From Segetibacter koreensis DSM 18137 (GTDB taxonomy: Bacteria; Bacteroidota; Bacteroidia; Chitinophagales; Chitinophagaceae), in the NCBI RefSeq assembly GCF_000374045.1, contig NZ_KB893370.1, positions 62,001 to 126,000 of the forward strand: a stretch of DNA of 64,000 nt, in the 5' to 3' direction. This document shows positions 52,791 through 61,616 of this stretch, in pieces. Each line of letters opens with the position of its first letter. Position 1 is the stretch's first letter. The position numbers and the translations under genes were made by a program. The notes beneath the pieces were generated by a model. That model was not told the DNA's origin, ran no database searches, and saw nothing but the letters and a program-made list of their open reading frames with translations.

Positions 52791-53798
52791 CTAAAACTCA
52801 AAATTCTTTTTCATTTCAGCAATTTGATTACGGGTACCGAGTACCATGATTTTCATTCCGTTAGAAACAATGATGGTATCAGGAGGATTAATAAAGAACT
52901 TTCCTTTTTCATCCTTAACCCCGATACAGTTTACACCTGTTTTCTTCCAGTTCATTATATCTTTTAAAGAAGTGTTTTTGAGGTGAGCCGGCAGTTTATC
53001 ATATACAACAGATTCAATGTAAATAGATTCACCGTCCTCACCCGATAAATAGTTAATAAACTCCAGTACATCTGGTTTCGACACTAAAGTTGCCATATGT
53101 GTTCCTCCAATCATATCAGGCATTATTACATTATCTGCACCGGCTTTGTGTAATTTAGTTGTTGCACTTTGATTAGATGCTCTGCTGATAATTTGTAATG
53201 TTGGATTTAAAGATCTGGCTGATAAAACAATAAATACATTATTGGCGTCTTCAGGTAACGTAGTAATCATAGACCTGGCTCTTTGTACTCCCGCCTTAAT
53301 GAGAGTGTTATCATCGGTAGCATCTTCCAGGAGATAGGTAACGTCTTGAAGAATGCTTTTCATAACGTCAGGATTTTTTTCTATAACGACAAAATCAATT
53401 TTATGGGCTCTTAATATATTGGCAGCCTGCTGTCCGTTTCTGCCAAAGCCACAGATAATAACATGATACTGCATTTTCTCTAAAGCCTGCATAAGATGTC
53501 TGTTTTTAAAATATGAGGTCATTTCACCACTAATGATATACTGAGTTAACCTGGCTAAGGCATAGGTGAAAGTTGAAAAAGAAAGAATGATAAGAACAAT
53601 ATTAAATAACCTTCCTTCATCTGATAAAGGTTTTACCTCATGGTAACCAATAGTAGAAATGGTGATAACGACCATATACAGGGCGTCAAGAAAACTGTAA
53701 TTCTCTATCAGCATAAAGCCGGAAATGCCAAAAAGCATGATAAATAGAATAAAGGCTATCCATTGAATCAGAGGCATCGGCTTTGAAAAACGTAGCAT
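52791..53798 (-). CDS. Two-TM potassium channel with TrkA-N/TrkA-C domains
   Basis: The ATG at 53798 gives 335 residues. Two membrane helices flank a pore with the filter TISTIGYHEV, where the usual GYG(D) is GYH(E). After the pore come an RCK (TrkA-N) Rossmann domain (IICGFGRNGQQAANIL) and a TrkA-C domain (about 245-330). Such channels are gated by ligand binding to the RCK ring. The histidine is an unusual filter residue; related bacterial channels also carry variant filters, so it may still conduct K+. Confidence 0.9.
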   Translation of the reverse strand: MLRFSKPMPLIQWIAFILFIMLFGISGFMLIENYSFLDALYMVVITISTIGYHEVKPLSDEGRLFNIVLIILSFSTFTYALARLTQYIISGEMTSYFKNRHLMQALEKMQYHVIICGFGRNGQQAANILRAHKIDFVVIEKNPDVMKSILQDVTYLLEDATDDNTLIKAGVQRARSMITTLPEDANNVFIVLSARSLNPTLQIISRASNQSATTKLHKAGADNVIMPDMIGGTHMATLVSKPDVLEFINYLSGEDGESIYIESVVYDKLPAHLKNTSLKDIMNWKKTGVNCIGVKDEKGKFFINPPDTIIVSNGMKIMVLGTRNQIAEMKKNFEF

Positions 53799-54368
53799 AG
53801 CTGGCACTTTCGAGATAAACAAAACACCTTTGGTTTTTCAGATATCAAAAGAAGCGATTGTAAAACAAAAATAATCCAAACATCGAGCGCAATAATACAT
53901 ATAGAAGCAGACGGCGATGAATAGAATGGATGTTTAAAAGAGCAAAGGAAAGAAACAGGAAAAATAAGAATTCGTTATATACTTATATTGAAATGATACA
54001 TTGAAACAAAAGCTGAATTATTTACGTGATAATTGAATAAGAGGTACAATTGTTCGAAGCAAATTCCTTCCGAAAAAATACATCAATGCGTTTTGTCAAT
54101 TGAACTATTATGAAAAGGTTGCGAGTCAGACTTTCTGGAATCCTTTTGTCACCGTCGAGTGTTTTGTATCAGTAAGAAAGCAATTAGTAAGACTTAAACG
54201 AGCAGGCTGAATTATTAATATTTGCAATTACTATAGAACGATTTCTGGTAGCAAAACTTAATTATCTGCATTTCAGTTTCCTTAAAGCAGCTATAATGAA
54301 CAATTGCAAACGCTAATTGATCTCGTTATTTATCTGGCCGACTCTTTTTACCCTACAATAACTTCCTG
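53799..54368. other. Gene-free stretch
   Basis: This 570-bp gap between same-strand genes contains only AT-rich sequence. Two very short plus-strand ORFs (24 and 22 codons, near 53931 and 54110) are not supported. No terminator, RNA or promoter was recognised. Confidence 0.45.
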
Positions 54369-54965
54369 CTAAGCCATTACTTCTTCTTCTACCTGAATTT
54401 TAATTCCCAATAACTTATAAAATTCCTGCAAAATTCTTGGATGACCTGGCCACGCCGGAGAAGTGGTTAGATTTCTATCTGTTATGGCTTCATTTACAGC
54501 CACTTCCTTATATATACCGCCAGCTAGTGAAATATCCGGACCAATAGCAGGATAGGCTGTGAGTGTGCGTCCTTTTAATACGTTGGCCACAGTTAATATC
54601 TGGATGCCATGACAAATTGCTGCCACAGGCTTGTCTTCATCAAAAAAATGCTTTGTAATTTCTAGTACTCTTTTATTAAGGCGTATATATTCCGGTGATC
54701 TTCCTCCGCAAACATACAGGCCATCATACTCTTCCGGATTTACTTCGTTAAAAGTCTTATTTAATTGAAAGTTATGCCCCCGGAGCTCGGCATAAGTTTG
54801 AAAGCCAACAAAATCATGAACTGCGGTTGCTATAGAATCTCCCGATTTTTTATCAGGGCAAACTGCATGCACTTCACATCCCACCGATAGCAAACTCTGA
54901 AAAGGTACCATCACTTCATAATCTTCTACAAAATCGCCGGCAAGCATTAAGATTTTCTTTGCCAT
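54369..54965 (-). CDS. DJ-1/PfpI family protein
   Basis: A 198-residue protein of the DJ-1/PfpI superfamily. The nucleophile elbow AICHGIQIL (Cys near 118) and the acidic residue in [13 protein letters not shown] are conserved. Members act as deglycases, glyoxalases, chaperones or proteases, and this branch is not resolved. It is a single gene, 243 bp from the upstream LysR gene on the same strand; the gap shows no special signal. Confidence 0.9.
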   Translation of the reverse strand: MAKKILMLAGDFVEDYEVMVPFQSLLSVGCEVHAVCPDKKSGDSIATAVHDFVGFQTYAELRGHNFQLNKTFNEVNPEEYDGLYVCGGRSPEYIRLNKRVLEITKHFFDEDKPVAAICHGIQILTVANVLKGRTLTAYPAIGPDISLAGGIYKEVAVNEAITDRNLTTSPAWPGHPRILQEFYKLLGIKIQVEEEVMA

Positions 54966-55208
54966 TATTATAAATTTTAATTGTTTAAAAGTTAAGAAAG
55001 TTACAGAAAGTAAGCGAAAAGTTGAAGTTCATCTTGTGATTTTTTTGGTTCATACCGCCCCTTGCAATTCTTTTTCGTTTGTCCTTTCAGTGTAGACAGC
55101 TTTAGGTGTTGCTAAAAGGAAAACGATTACCCTTGCATGCATTGGTCATCTTGACTAATTATGTTTCATTCAATCGATACTAATGCTAATACAAAGTGTC
55201 ATTGAAAC

Positions 55209-56114
55209 TTAAACAACTTCTGCTAACGCATATTCCTCTGATGTTTTTAAAGTACTGGCAAGGTTGTTTATAAAGGTTTGAACATAAACAGGTTGCATTT
55301 TACTTTTTAAAACAGCTGCATACCACGTTCTTTTTATAGCCCTTCTTATTGGCACAGCAACCATTCCTCCCAATGGCAGATAGGGCTTAATAATCCAATT
55401 AGGCATAACAGCTACACCTATCCCCGCCTTTACCATTTCCACGATTGCTTCTGTAAGAGCAATTTTATAAAGCTCCTTCGGCCGCTTTTCTTTAAAAAGC
55501 ATTGAATAGATAGTACTTTCTTCACAAGGTATATTATACATTATATAACTTTCATCTGCAAAATCCTCCTGGCGAACTGTTTTTCTATTTGCCCATCTAT
55601 GTTCTGTAGAAACAAGTGCATAAAATTCATCCTGAAACAAAGGAGTATATAATAGTTTATTATTAGTATTTTCTTCAAGTATACCAATGTCTATTTCATT
55701 ATTAAGTAAAGATGTAACTGTTTTATAAGTGGCATCAGCATTTATTCTTACCAGTACCTGGGGATGGTCATATTTGAAGTCTTTCATGAATTTAGATAGC
55801 CAGTGATAGGATGTATAACATTCTGTCGTTACCCTTATCTCTCCTTCATTTTCATTATTCAATGTTTTTATCCTTTGCTTCACCAATTCTAATTCTTTTA
55901 AGATGTTTTCTCCGGCAACTAATATAATTTTACCGGCTTCTGTAAGCAACATTTGTTTGCTGTGCCTGATAAATATTTGGGTATCAAAAAAAGTTTCTAT
56001 CTCCTTTAACTGATGACTTAATGCGGATTGGGATAAGTAAAGATTTTCAGCAGCCTTTGTTAAATTCTTAACCTCTGCCACTGCCTTTATCATTTTAAAA
56101 TGTCGCAATTCCAT
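55209..56114 (-). CDS. LysR-family transcriptional regulator
   Basis: A 301-residue regulator. The N-terminal winged helix (LRHFKMIKAVAEVKNLTKAAENLYLSQSALSHQLKEIE) is followed by a periplasmic-binding-protein-like effector domain (about 90-295). It resembles MetR-like members in length and linker, but the effector cannot be inferred. The natural target may be the DJ-1 gene downstream or the divergent gene at 56521. Confidence 0.92.
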   Translation of the reverse strand: MELRHFKMIKAVAEVKNLTKAAENLYLSQSALSHQLKEIETFFDTQIFIRHSKQMLLTEAGKIILVAGENILKELELVKQRIKTLNNENEGEIRVTTECYTSYHWLSKFMKDFKYDHPQVLVRINADATYKTVTSLLNNEIDIGILEENTNNKLLYTPLFQDEFYALVSTEHRWANRKTVRQEDFADESYIMYNIPCEESTIYSMLFKEKRPKELYKIALTEAIVEMVKAGIGVAVMPNWIIKPYLPLGGMVAVPIRRAIKRTWYAAVLKSKMQPVYVQTFINNLASTLKTSEEYALAEVV

Positions 56115-56520
56115 TATTACTATTTTTAATCGTCACCATAAAGTTAATTAAAATTTATAATAATAAACTATCTGCCATTCTCGTAATTAACGCGTTAAAA
56201 GCTCTTATATTGATTGCAATGTAGTCTGTATTTTGGAAGGATTAGCAATGGGTTTATTCATGTAGTTTGATTAAAAGTGAAACAGGCCAAAGCTTTCGCT
56301 TTGTGCAAGGTTAAGTCTCATTTCATTTAATTTAAAAACGAACCATAGCCTTTTTGGTTTTTGTCCCGCAACACAATTAATATTTCTATTCAATAAAAAA
56401 CACGCTATAACTATTAGTTTTTTTAATCGTTTTATATAAAACAATTCATTTTAATAATTAATTATTAGAGATAATTTTGACACTGCAATCAATATTTCTT
56501 TAAACACAAAACTTACAATT
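56115..56520 (+). other. Divergent intergenic region with candidate -7 box
   Basis: TAATTTTG (56472-56479) matches the -7 consensus for the plus-strand gene at 56521, with a leader of about 35 nt. A small tetraloop hairpin (CAAAGC/GCTTTG, 56288-56303) lies mid-gap. No -33 TTG is seen. Otherwise the 406 bp hold nothing I can support. Confidence 0.4.
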
Positions 56521-56964
56521 ATGAAAAAGCTTAGCCTTTTCCTGATGCTGTCATTCGTCCTTTTCACCTCGTTCAAGTCTCCTAAAACCAATACGACAAA
56601 TAATGTGGAGACAATTTTCAATGAAACTTTTAAGGATGTAAAAAATGTACAATGGTATGTTACTGATAAAACATACTCAGCACGCTTTACAACTAAAAAT
56701 GTTATTACAAGTATAACCTATAATAAAGATGGAAAATTTGTTCGCTCGAGCAGAGTTGCTGGCCAAGAACTGTTACCTCTCAATGTTCTTTTAAAAATAA
56801 AAGAAAAATACAGTGGCAAAACTATAAAACTGGTAACTGAAATAGTGGAAGGCAATGAATTGTCATATTCATTAACAATTGACGATAAAGATAATTGCTG
56901 GATAGTGGAAGCCACAGCTTTAGGAGATAATAAAGTGTTATCAAAATTTGCAAAACAACACTAA
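56521..56964 (+). CDS. Secreted PepSY-like (BLIP-type) small protein
   Basis: A 147-residue protein with a signal peptide (about 1-19). The body (FNETFKDVKNVQWYVTDKTYSARF, IVEATALGDNKVLSKF) fits the Bacteroidota PepSY-like/DUF2874 family, which has two small antiparallel alpha/beta repeats related to beta-lactamase inhibitor proteins. These periplasmic or outer-membrane-linked proteins have no known enzyme activity. It is a single gene; a perfect hairpin lies downstream. Confidence 0.75.
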   Translation: MKKLSLFLMLSFVLFTSFKSPKTNTTNNVETIFNETFKDVKNVQWYVTDKTYSARFTTKNVITSITYNKDGKFVRSSRVAGQELLPLNVLLKIKEKYSGKTIKLVTEIVEGNELSYSLTIDDKDNCWIVEATALGDNKVLSKFAKQH

Positions 56965-57110
56965 TTTTTTTGCGACATAAAAATGGCAATGGCATCCCCC
57001 TTGTGTATAAAAATGGCAGAAGGCGCCCTATCATGGGGCAAAACATCAGATGCTTTTATTCAAGGTAATCTTAGGCTTAGTATCTCTGCCAGAAAAAACA
57101 CTAACATTTT

Positions 57111-57137
57111 TTAAAGCCAGGCTTAGCCTGGCTTTAA
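57111..57137. terminator. Perfect 12-bp palindrome between convergent genes
   Basis: TTAAAGCCAGGC (57111-57122) and GCCTGGCTTTAA (57126-57137) pair fully around a 3-nt loop. No T-run follows on either strand, so it may be a bidirectional terminator acting by stem strength or a 3'-end stabiliser. It lies 147 bp after one stop and 92 bp before the other. Confidence 0.6.
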
Positions 57138-57228
57138 TCATTTGCATTGAAGTTGAATTTGTAAAAGGAATATTCTGGGTATAACGGATCGGATGAAAAA
57201 CTCTTAAATTTTATTGGCGCCCGTACTG

Positions 57229-58638
57229 CTATTTCGATTTCGTAAGCGGGGTAATGCGAACGATCACATCAGGTTTGTTTAACAGAACATAAAGAGCGCC
57301 ATCAGGGCCAAATTTAATGTCTCTGACGCGGCCAAAGCCTTTCATAATCATTTCCTGTTTAGTCACTTTTTTATTCACAATTACAAGTCTGCGCAATTCT
57401 TCAAAAGCAAGAGCCCCTACCATCAGGTTGTTTCTCCATTTCGGAAAAAGCGGAGAGGTACAAAATTCTGCAGGGCACACTGCAATTGAGGGTGTCCATT
57501 GCACAATGGGTTGCTCCATACCTTTTTGAGCTGTCTTTTCCGACACTATCTTCCCACTGTAATCTATGCCGTATGTGATAACAGGCCATCCGTAATTCGC
57601 TCCCTTTTTTAATATATTTAATTCGTCGCCACCTCTTGGGCCATGCTCAGTAGCCCAAATATCTCCCGTAACAGGATGTTGGGCAATGCCCTCTACATTG
57701 CGGTTGCCGTAAGTGAATATTGCAGGCAGTGCCCCGGGGGTATTTACAAAAGGATTATCTTTTGGAATAGAACCGTCAGGGTAAATGCGATAAACTTTTC
57801 CTGTAGCACGCCTCAGGTCTTGAGAGGCGTCAGCTTTGCCCATATCACCTATTGTGAAATAGAGATAACCTGACTTATCAAACAAGAACCGGCATCCCCA
57901 TCGATCGCCCCGAACAACCATTAAAGAGTCAGGCACCTCAAATAAAGTTTGTTGATCCGTCCATTCATGGTCTTTTATTTTGCCCCGAATTATTTTTGTC
58001 ATCCCGGGTGCGTCTTTATCGTGAATGTCTCCTTTTGTATAACTGAAACCCAAATAAACCCAACCATTTACAGAATATTTTGGATCTAAAGCAATATCCA
58101 TAAAACCGCCTGTGCCGCTGGCTATGTGTGTAGCAGGAAGTCCAAGGATGGGAACGGTATCAAGCTTACCATTAATCATCCAACGAAGTTTGCCGGGTTT
58201 TTCAGAAATCAAAGCACGATCTGCATTTACAAATTCAATAGCCCAGGGAGTGGTTATATCAGTTGTAACAAGCTTTTCTACTTTTAATACATAATCTTCC
58301 GTAACAAGTTTTGCAGGAATTGTATCTTTTGTTTTAGCAGGTTTATTTTGAGAAGAGCGGATGTAATCAACCAATGTGCTAATCTGGTTGTCTTTCAAAA
58401 CATTGCCCCAACCTTTCATTTCCGTATTCGGGATTCCTGCCTTAATATTTCTAAACAGGGCACTTCTGCTTGCGCCATGCAGCCATTTTGTTTTAATTAA
58501 TGCAGGTGCTGAGTTGCCTTCTAAGTCTGCCCCATGACAACCTCCACAATAGGTTTTGTAAATGACTTCTGCTTGCTGAGAGTAAGCGGAAGTTACAATT
58601 AGAATAGAAAGTAGACTAAAAAGTAAAAGTTGTTTCAT
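57229..58638 (-). CDS. Cytochrome c-PQQ-dependent sugar dehydrogenase fusion
   Basis: The ATG at 58638 gives 469 residues; the longer frame starts at TTG. A signal peptide (about 1-21) is followed by a short cytochrome c domain with heme motif CGGCH (31-35) and a likely axial Met in NTEMKGWG. The rest is a six-bladed soluble-glucose-dehydrogenase propeller (ITTPWAIEFV, GTGGFMDIALDPKY, YGNRNVEGIAQHP, ATEHGPRGGDELNIL). Such periplasmic enzymes oxidise aldoses and pass electrons to cytochromes; the fused heme would be the first acceptor. Substrate is unknown. Confidence 0.9.
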   Translation of the reverse strand: MKQLLLFSLLSILIVTSAYSQQAEVIYKTYCGGCHGADLEGNSAPALIKTKWLHGASRSALFRNIKAGIPNTEMKGWGNVLKDNQISTLVDYIRSSQNKPAKTKDTIPAKLVTEDYVLKVEKLVTTDITTPWAIEFVNADRALISEKPGKLRWMINGKLDTVPILGLPATHIASGTGGFMDIALDPKYSVNGWVYLGFSYTKGDIHDKDAPGMTKIIRGKIKDHEWTDQQTLFEVPDSLMVVRGDRWGCRFLFDKSGYLYFTIGDMGKADASQDLRRATGKVYRIYPDGSIPKDNPFVNTPGALPAIFTYGNRNVEGIAQHPVTGDIWATEHGPRGGDELNILKKGANYGWPVITYGIDYSGKIVSEKTAQKGMEQPIVQWTPSIAVCPAEFCTSPLFPKWRNNLMVGALAFEELRRLVIVNKKVTKQEMIMKGFGRVRDIKFGPDGALYVLLNKPDVIVRITPLTKSK

Positions 58639-58724
58639 AAAATTATTTATTAGCAAATGTCCTCTCGTTTAATTGTTCAGGGCGACATATATATGTTATA
58701 GAGAACATGAATAGAATTTTGTTG

Positions 58725-59114
58725 CTATAGCCCTTTAAATTTTAGGATTAGTAGTATTAAAGAAATAGCAAAACTTAATATCGCCAAAGTAAAGGTTAAC
58801 CAATAAGTTTTATATACTCTTTTAGCATTAACAAGATCAATCTCTAATTTTTGAATTTGTAAATTTTTCTCGTAAACAATTTTGTTCTTTTTTGCTTTTT
58901 CTTCTTTGAATATTCTTCTACCCGTTTCATTTATGAATATTAATTCCTGCTCATCAGTAATTAAACCACTCCATTCTAAATTTTTGAGATAAATCATAAG
59001 AGATTCTTCTCTATTATTAGGAAATTTTCCTATAAAGAAATCCTCCAGTTCTTTAAAAGTTTTTGGTGAATTGGATTGTAAATATTCCAGTAATAAAAAT
59101 TCATTCTCCTTCAT
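58725..59114 (-). CDS. Small protein with N-terminal helical domain and C-terminal membrane anchor
   Basis: A 129-residue protein. Residues 1-~75 (LLLEYLQSNSPKTFKELEDFF, IYLKNLEWSGLI) look like a winged-helix-type fold; about 80-100 are a charged coiled-coil; about 104-126 form one membrane segment. The open upstream sequence has TAAGTTTG on the minus strand (59124-59131), a near-ideal -7 box only ~10 bp before the ATG, which would give an almost leaderless transcript. Function is unknown, possibly membrane-anchored regulation. Confidence 0.6.
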   Translation of the reverse strand: MKENEFLLLEYLQSNSPKTFKELEDFFIGKFPNNREESLMIYLKNLEWSGLITDEQELIFINETGRRIFKEEKAKKNKIVYEKNLQIQKLEIDLVNAKRVYKTYWLTFTLAILSFAISLILLILKFKGL

Positions 59115-59468
59115 AATATTCTACAAACTTAAAAAAAGGGGCATAAGAGAAATAAAAATAAGGTAAAGGCCTTTAATTATTTTTTAAAAAACTATAAGAA
59201 TCACGTTTTTTAATAATTATTCGTTCAACTGCCTCCACAGTCCAATTTACTCCTCACCCAACTTATACAGCTCATAAATAACTTTATTTATTTTTCTATC
59301 TGAATATGTAGTTAAGTTGGATATCTCTCTTCCGGTAGCCTGTCTTTTTACCAGCAGTTAAGCAATCAGAAGCTTCTATTTATTCGAATATTTTGGTAAA
59401 TGCTTTTCTTTTACATACATTCTAGGGTGGTGTGATCTTTAAAATCAAATACAAATTAAAAGGATGAC
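59115..59468. other. Gene-free stretch
   Basis: A 354-bp gap between same-strand genes. Apart from the -7-like TAAGTTTG noted for the preceding gene, it holds a palindromic AAAGGCCTTT near 59166 and AT-rich sequence. I see no RNA, ORF or terminator. Confidence 0.4.
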
Positions 59469-61391
59469 TTACCTGATCAGCATTACCGTACCTTTTTTAA
59501 ATATTTTTTTCCCTGATGAAGTTTTCATTTCAACTTCATATATAAATGTTCCTGTTTGCTGACGTATATCGTTTACATTGCCATCCCACCCACTGCTAGC
59601 GTCTTTACCCGAATAAACTTTTTGGCCCCACCGATTATAAACAATAAATTTTTGTAAAGCGTAGCCGCTCGGCACCATTACTTTAAATCTATCATTTACA
59701 CCATCATCATTTGGGGTAAAAGCAGAGGGAATATAGAAGTTATCAAACACTTTTATGAAGACAGTAGAAGTAGCAATACCACAGCCAACTGAAGAGGCTA
59801 CACTCAGTGTGTACTGCATATCGTATGGAGGAAAAATTTTTGGAGTTATTGCATGGCTATCATTTATAAACAGTGCTGGTGTCCACGATACATTTACAGA
59901 TGTTCCAGCAACAGTTGCAGGCAGTGTTGCAGTATCGCCTTTGATCATTGTAATATTATTACTAGCGTTGGCAAAGGGATTTTTATAAACATTCACGGTT
60001 ACAAAGGCGGAATCTTTACAACCATAAGAATTACTGGCAGTTACTGTATATACTGTCTTTTCTGAAGGGTTTGCAACCGGGTTTGCTATAGTATCGTTTG
60101 ATAATCCATAAGATGGCGTCCATTTGTACGTTTCCCCTCCTGATGCGGTAAGCGTTATAGTACTATTTTCACATAAGGCATAGGAACTATTTGCTGCAAT
60201 AGTTACTGAAGGAGCTACTTTTAAATAAAAAGAGTCTAACGACGTACAACCGTAATCAAACTTTTGGTAGATTTTGTACAGGCCTGTATCATTAGCTTGA
60301 ATATTTGGAACAGTTGATACTGCATTCGTAGAAAAATAGTTATTAGGACCTGTCCATCGCACTGATCGTGCAGATACATCAGCATACGGCAGTACCAGAT
60401 CTTTATCCAGGCATCCCAGAAGGTTTTGAAGAGGTCGGTGGGCAGGTAAAGGATGAACACTTATTGAAACAGGATTAGAGGCTATTCTGCACTTCGGTGA
60501 ATTGATATTTCGATTTTCTGCTATTAATATGCGGTAAAGAACAGTTTTAGCAGACATATGCGGAACAATGTAAGTGGTTGAGGTTTCACCCGGCATATCA
60601 TTCCATGTTTTACCTGTGTCGATGCTGTTTTGCCACATTACCACGGGGTTAGAAAAACCATAACCATAAGTTGCATTTAAAACAATCGGGGAAGTATAAT
60701 CTTCACACAAGTCGAGAGCAGAGTCGCTGTTTCCATTGATAGCAACGGCTACAGGAGGACCACAAACCTTTAAGGTTATGTCATCTAATGCAAAGGCGCT
60801 TCCGCAGCCGTAACCAGGCTTTATACTAATACGCAGTATTACAACTGTTATACCGGGTGGATTCGTAAAAGACAATCCATATTCCTTCCATTGTTTATCA
60901 TCAGTCAAAGGAAGGTCGCCTGTATTGTAACGCGCTATTACGGTTCCTGATAAGGTTTCGGCGGTAAAGATGATGTCAGGCAATACTGCCTTACCGTCGC
61001 ACGTAATCTTTTGCATAACACTTGTAATGTATGCGGCAAACTGATAGGTTGTATTGCTGCATAAACCTGTTACGGTGTCTACATATATGTTTCCGGGCGA
61101 AGATTCGGCATTTACAAGCATATAGTTTCCATTATAACCGCCTGTATGATCGCCGGTAAGTTTTACCCATGTGCGATTGCCACATCCAAACAAAAAATTA
61201 TGTATTGTATATTGGCCTGCTGCTGGACATCCGCCTGCGTATTCATAAGTAGTAGTAGTGCGGGGTAAGGGCTTGTGTATATTGCCAAAAGTGGTATTTA
61301 TGATGGCGTCTCCCAAATTTCCATTGCAAAGCTGCCCATTGGCAATGCCGCTTAATAACAGTAGGAAAAACGGGAAAACTAAAAATTTCAT
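59469..61391 (-). CDS. Type IX-secreted protein with type B gliding-motility C-terminal domain
   Basis: A 640-residue exported protein with a signal peptide (about 1-19). The N-terminal ~190 residues (NTTFGNIHKPLPRTTTTYEYAGGCP; ALDDITLKVCG) look like a carbohydrate-binding-type module. The middle has PKD/Ig-like repeats (about 290-540; TVTASNSYGCKDSAFVTVNV). The last ~85 residues (FIPSAFTPNDDGVNDRFKV, IYNRWGQKVYSG..GWDGN..TGTFIYEVEMKTSSGKKIFKKG) are the T9SS type B sorting signal. It is probably a cell-surface or secreted adhesin or binding protein. The ligand is unknown. Confidence 0.88.
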   Translation of the reverse strand: MKFLVFPFFLLLLSGIANGQLCNGNLGDAIINTTFGNIHKPLPRTTTTYEYAGGCPAAGQYTIHNFLFGCGNRTWVKLTGDHTGGYNGNYMLVNAESSPGNIYVDTVTGLCSNTTYQFAAYITSVMQKITCDGKAVLPDIIFTAETLSGTVIARYNTGDLPLTDDKQWKEYGLSFTNPPGITVVILRISIKPGYGCGSAFALDDITLKVCGPPVAVAINGNSDSALDLCEDYTSPIVLNATYGYGFSNPVVMWQNSIDTGKTWNDMPGETSTTYIVPHMSAKTVLYRILIAENRNINSPKCRIASNPVSISVHPLPAHRPLQNLLGCLDKDLVLPYADVSARSVRWTGPNNYFSTNAVSTVPNIQANDTGLYKIYQKFDYGCTSLDSFYLKVAPSVTIAANSSYALCENSTITLTASGGETYKWTPSYGLSNDTIANPVANPSEKTVYTVTASNSYGCKDSAFVTVNVYKNPFANASNNITMIKGDTATLPATVAGTSVNVSWTPALFINDSHAITPKIFPPYDMQYTLSVASSVGCGIATSTVFIKVFDNFYIPSAFTPNDDGVNDRFKVMVPSGYALQKFIVYNRWGQKVYSGKDASSGWDGNVNDIRQQTGTFIYEVEMKTSSGKKIFKKGTVMLIR

Positions 61392-61616
61392 TTATGAACA
61401 GTCTTTAACCAGGTTAGATATAGTTATTTGCAAGAACTAGATGTAATATTAACTAGTATAGCTGCTTTTTACCTCTTTTCTTACTTTATAATTTTTAAAA
61501 TCCGGATTTTCTATACTAATTCTTTTTTAAATAGTGCAGTAACAATAAAGGAACAGATAAATATTTAATTAAATTAGGAATTTAGTAAACGCTCTGAGGA
61601 ATATAATTATCCTTAC

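Noticed and set aside
54110-54175. 22-codon ORF starting MKRLRVRLSG
   Set aside because: Too short, with no ribosome binding site, hairpin or neighbour support.
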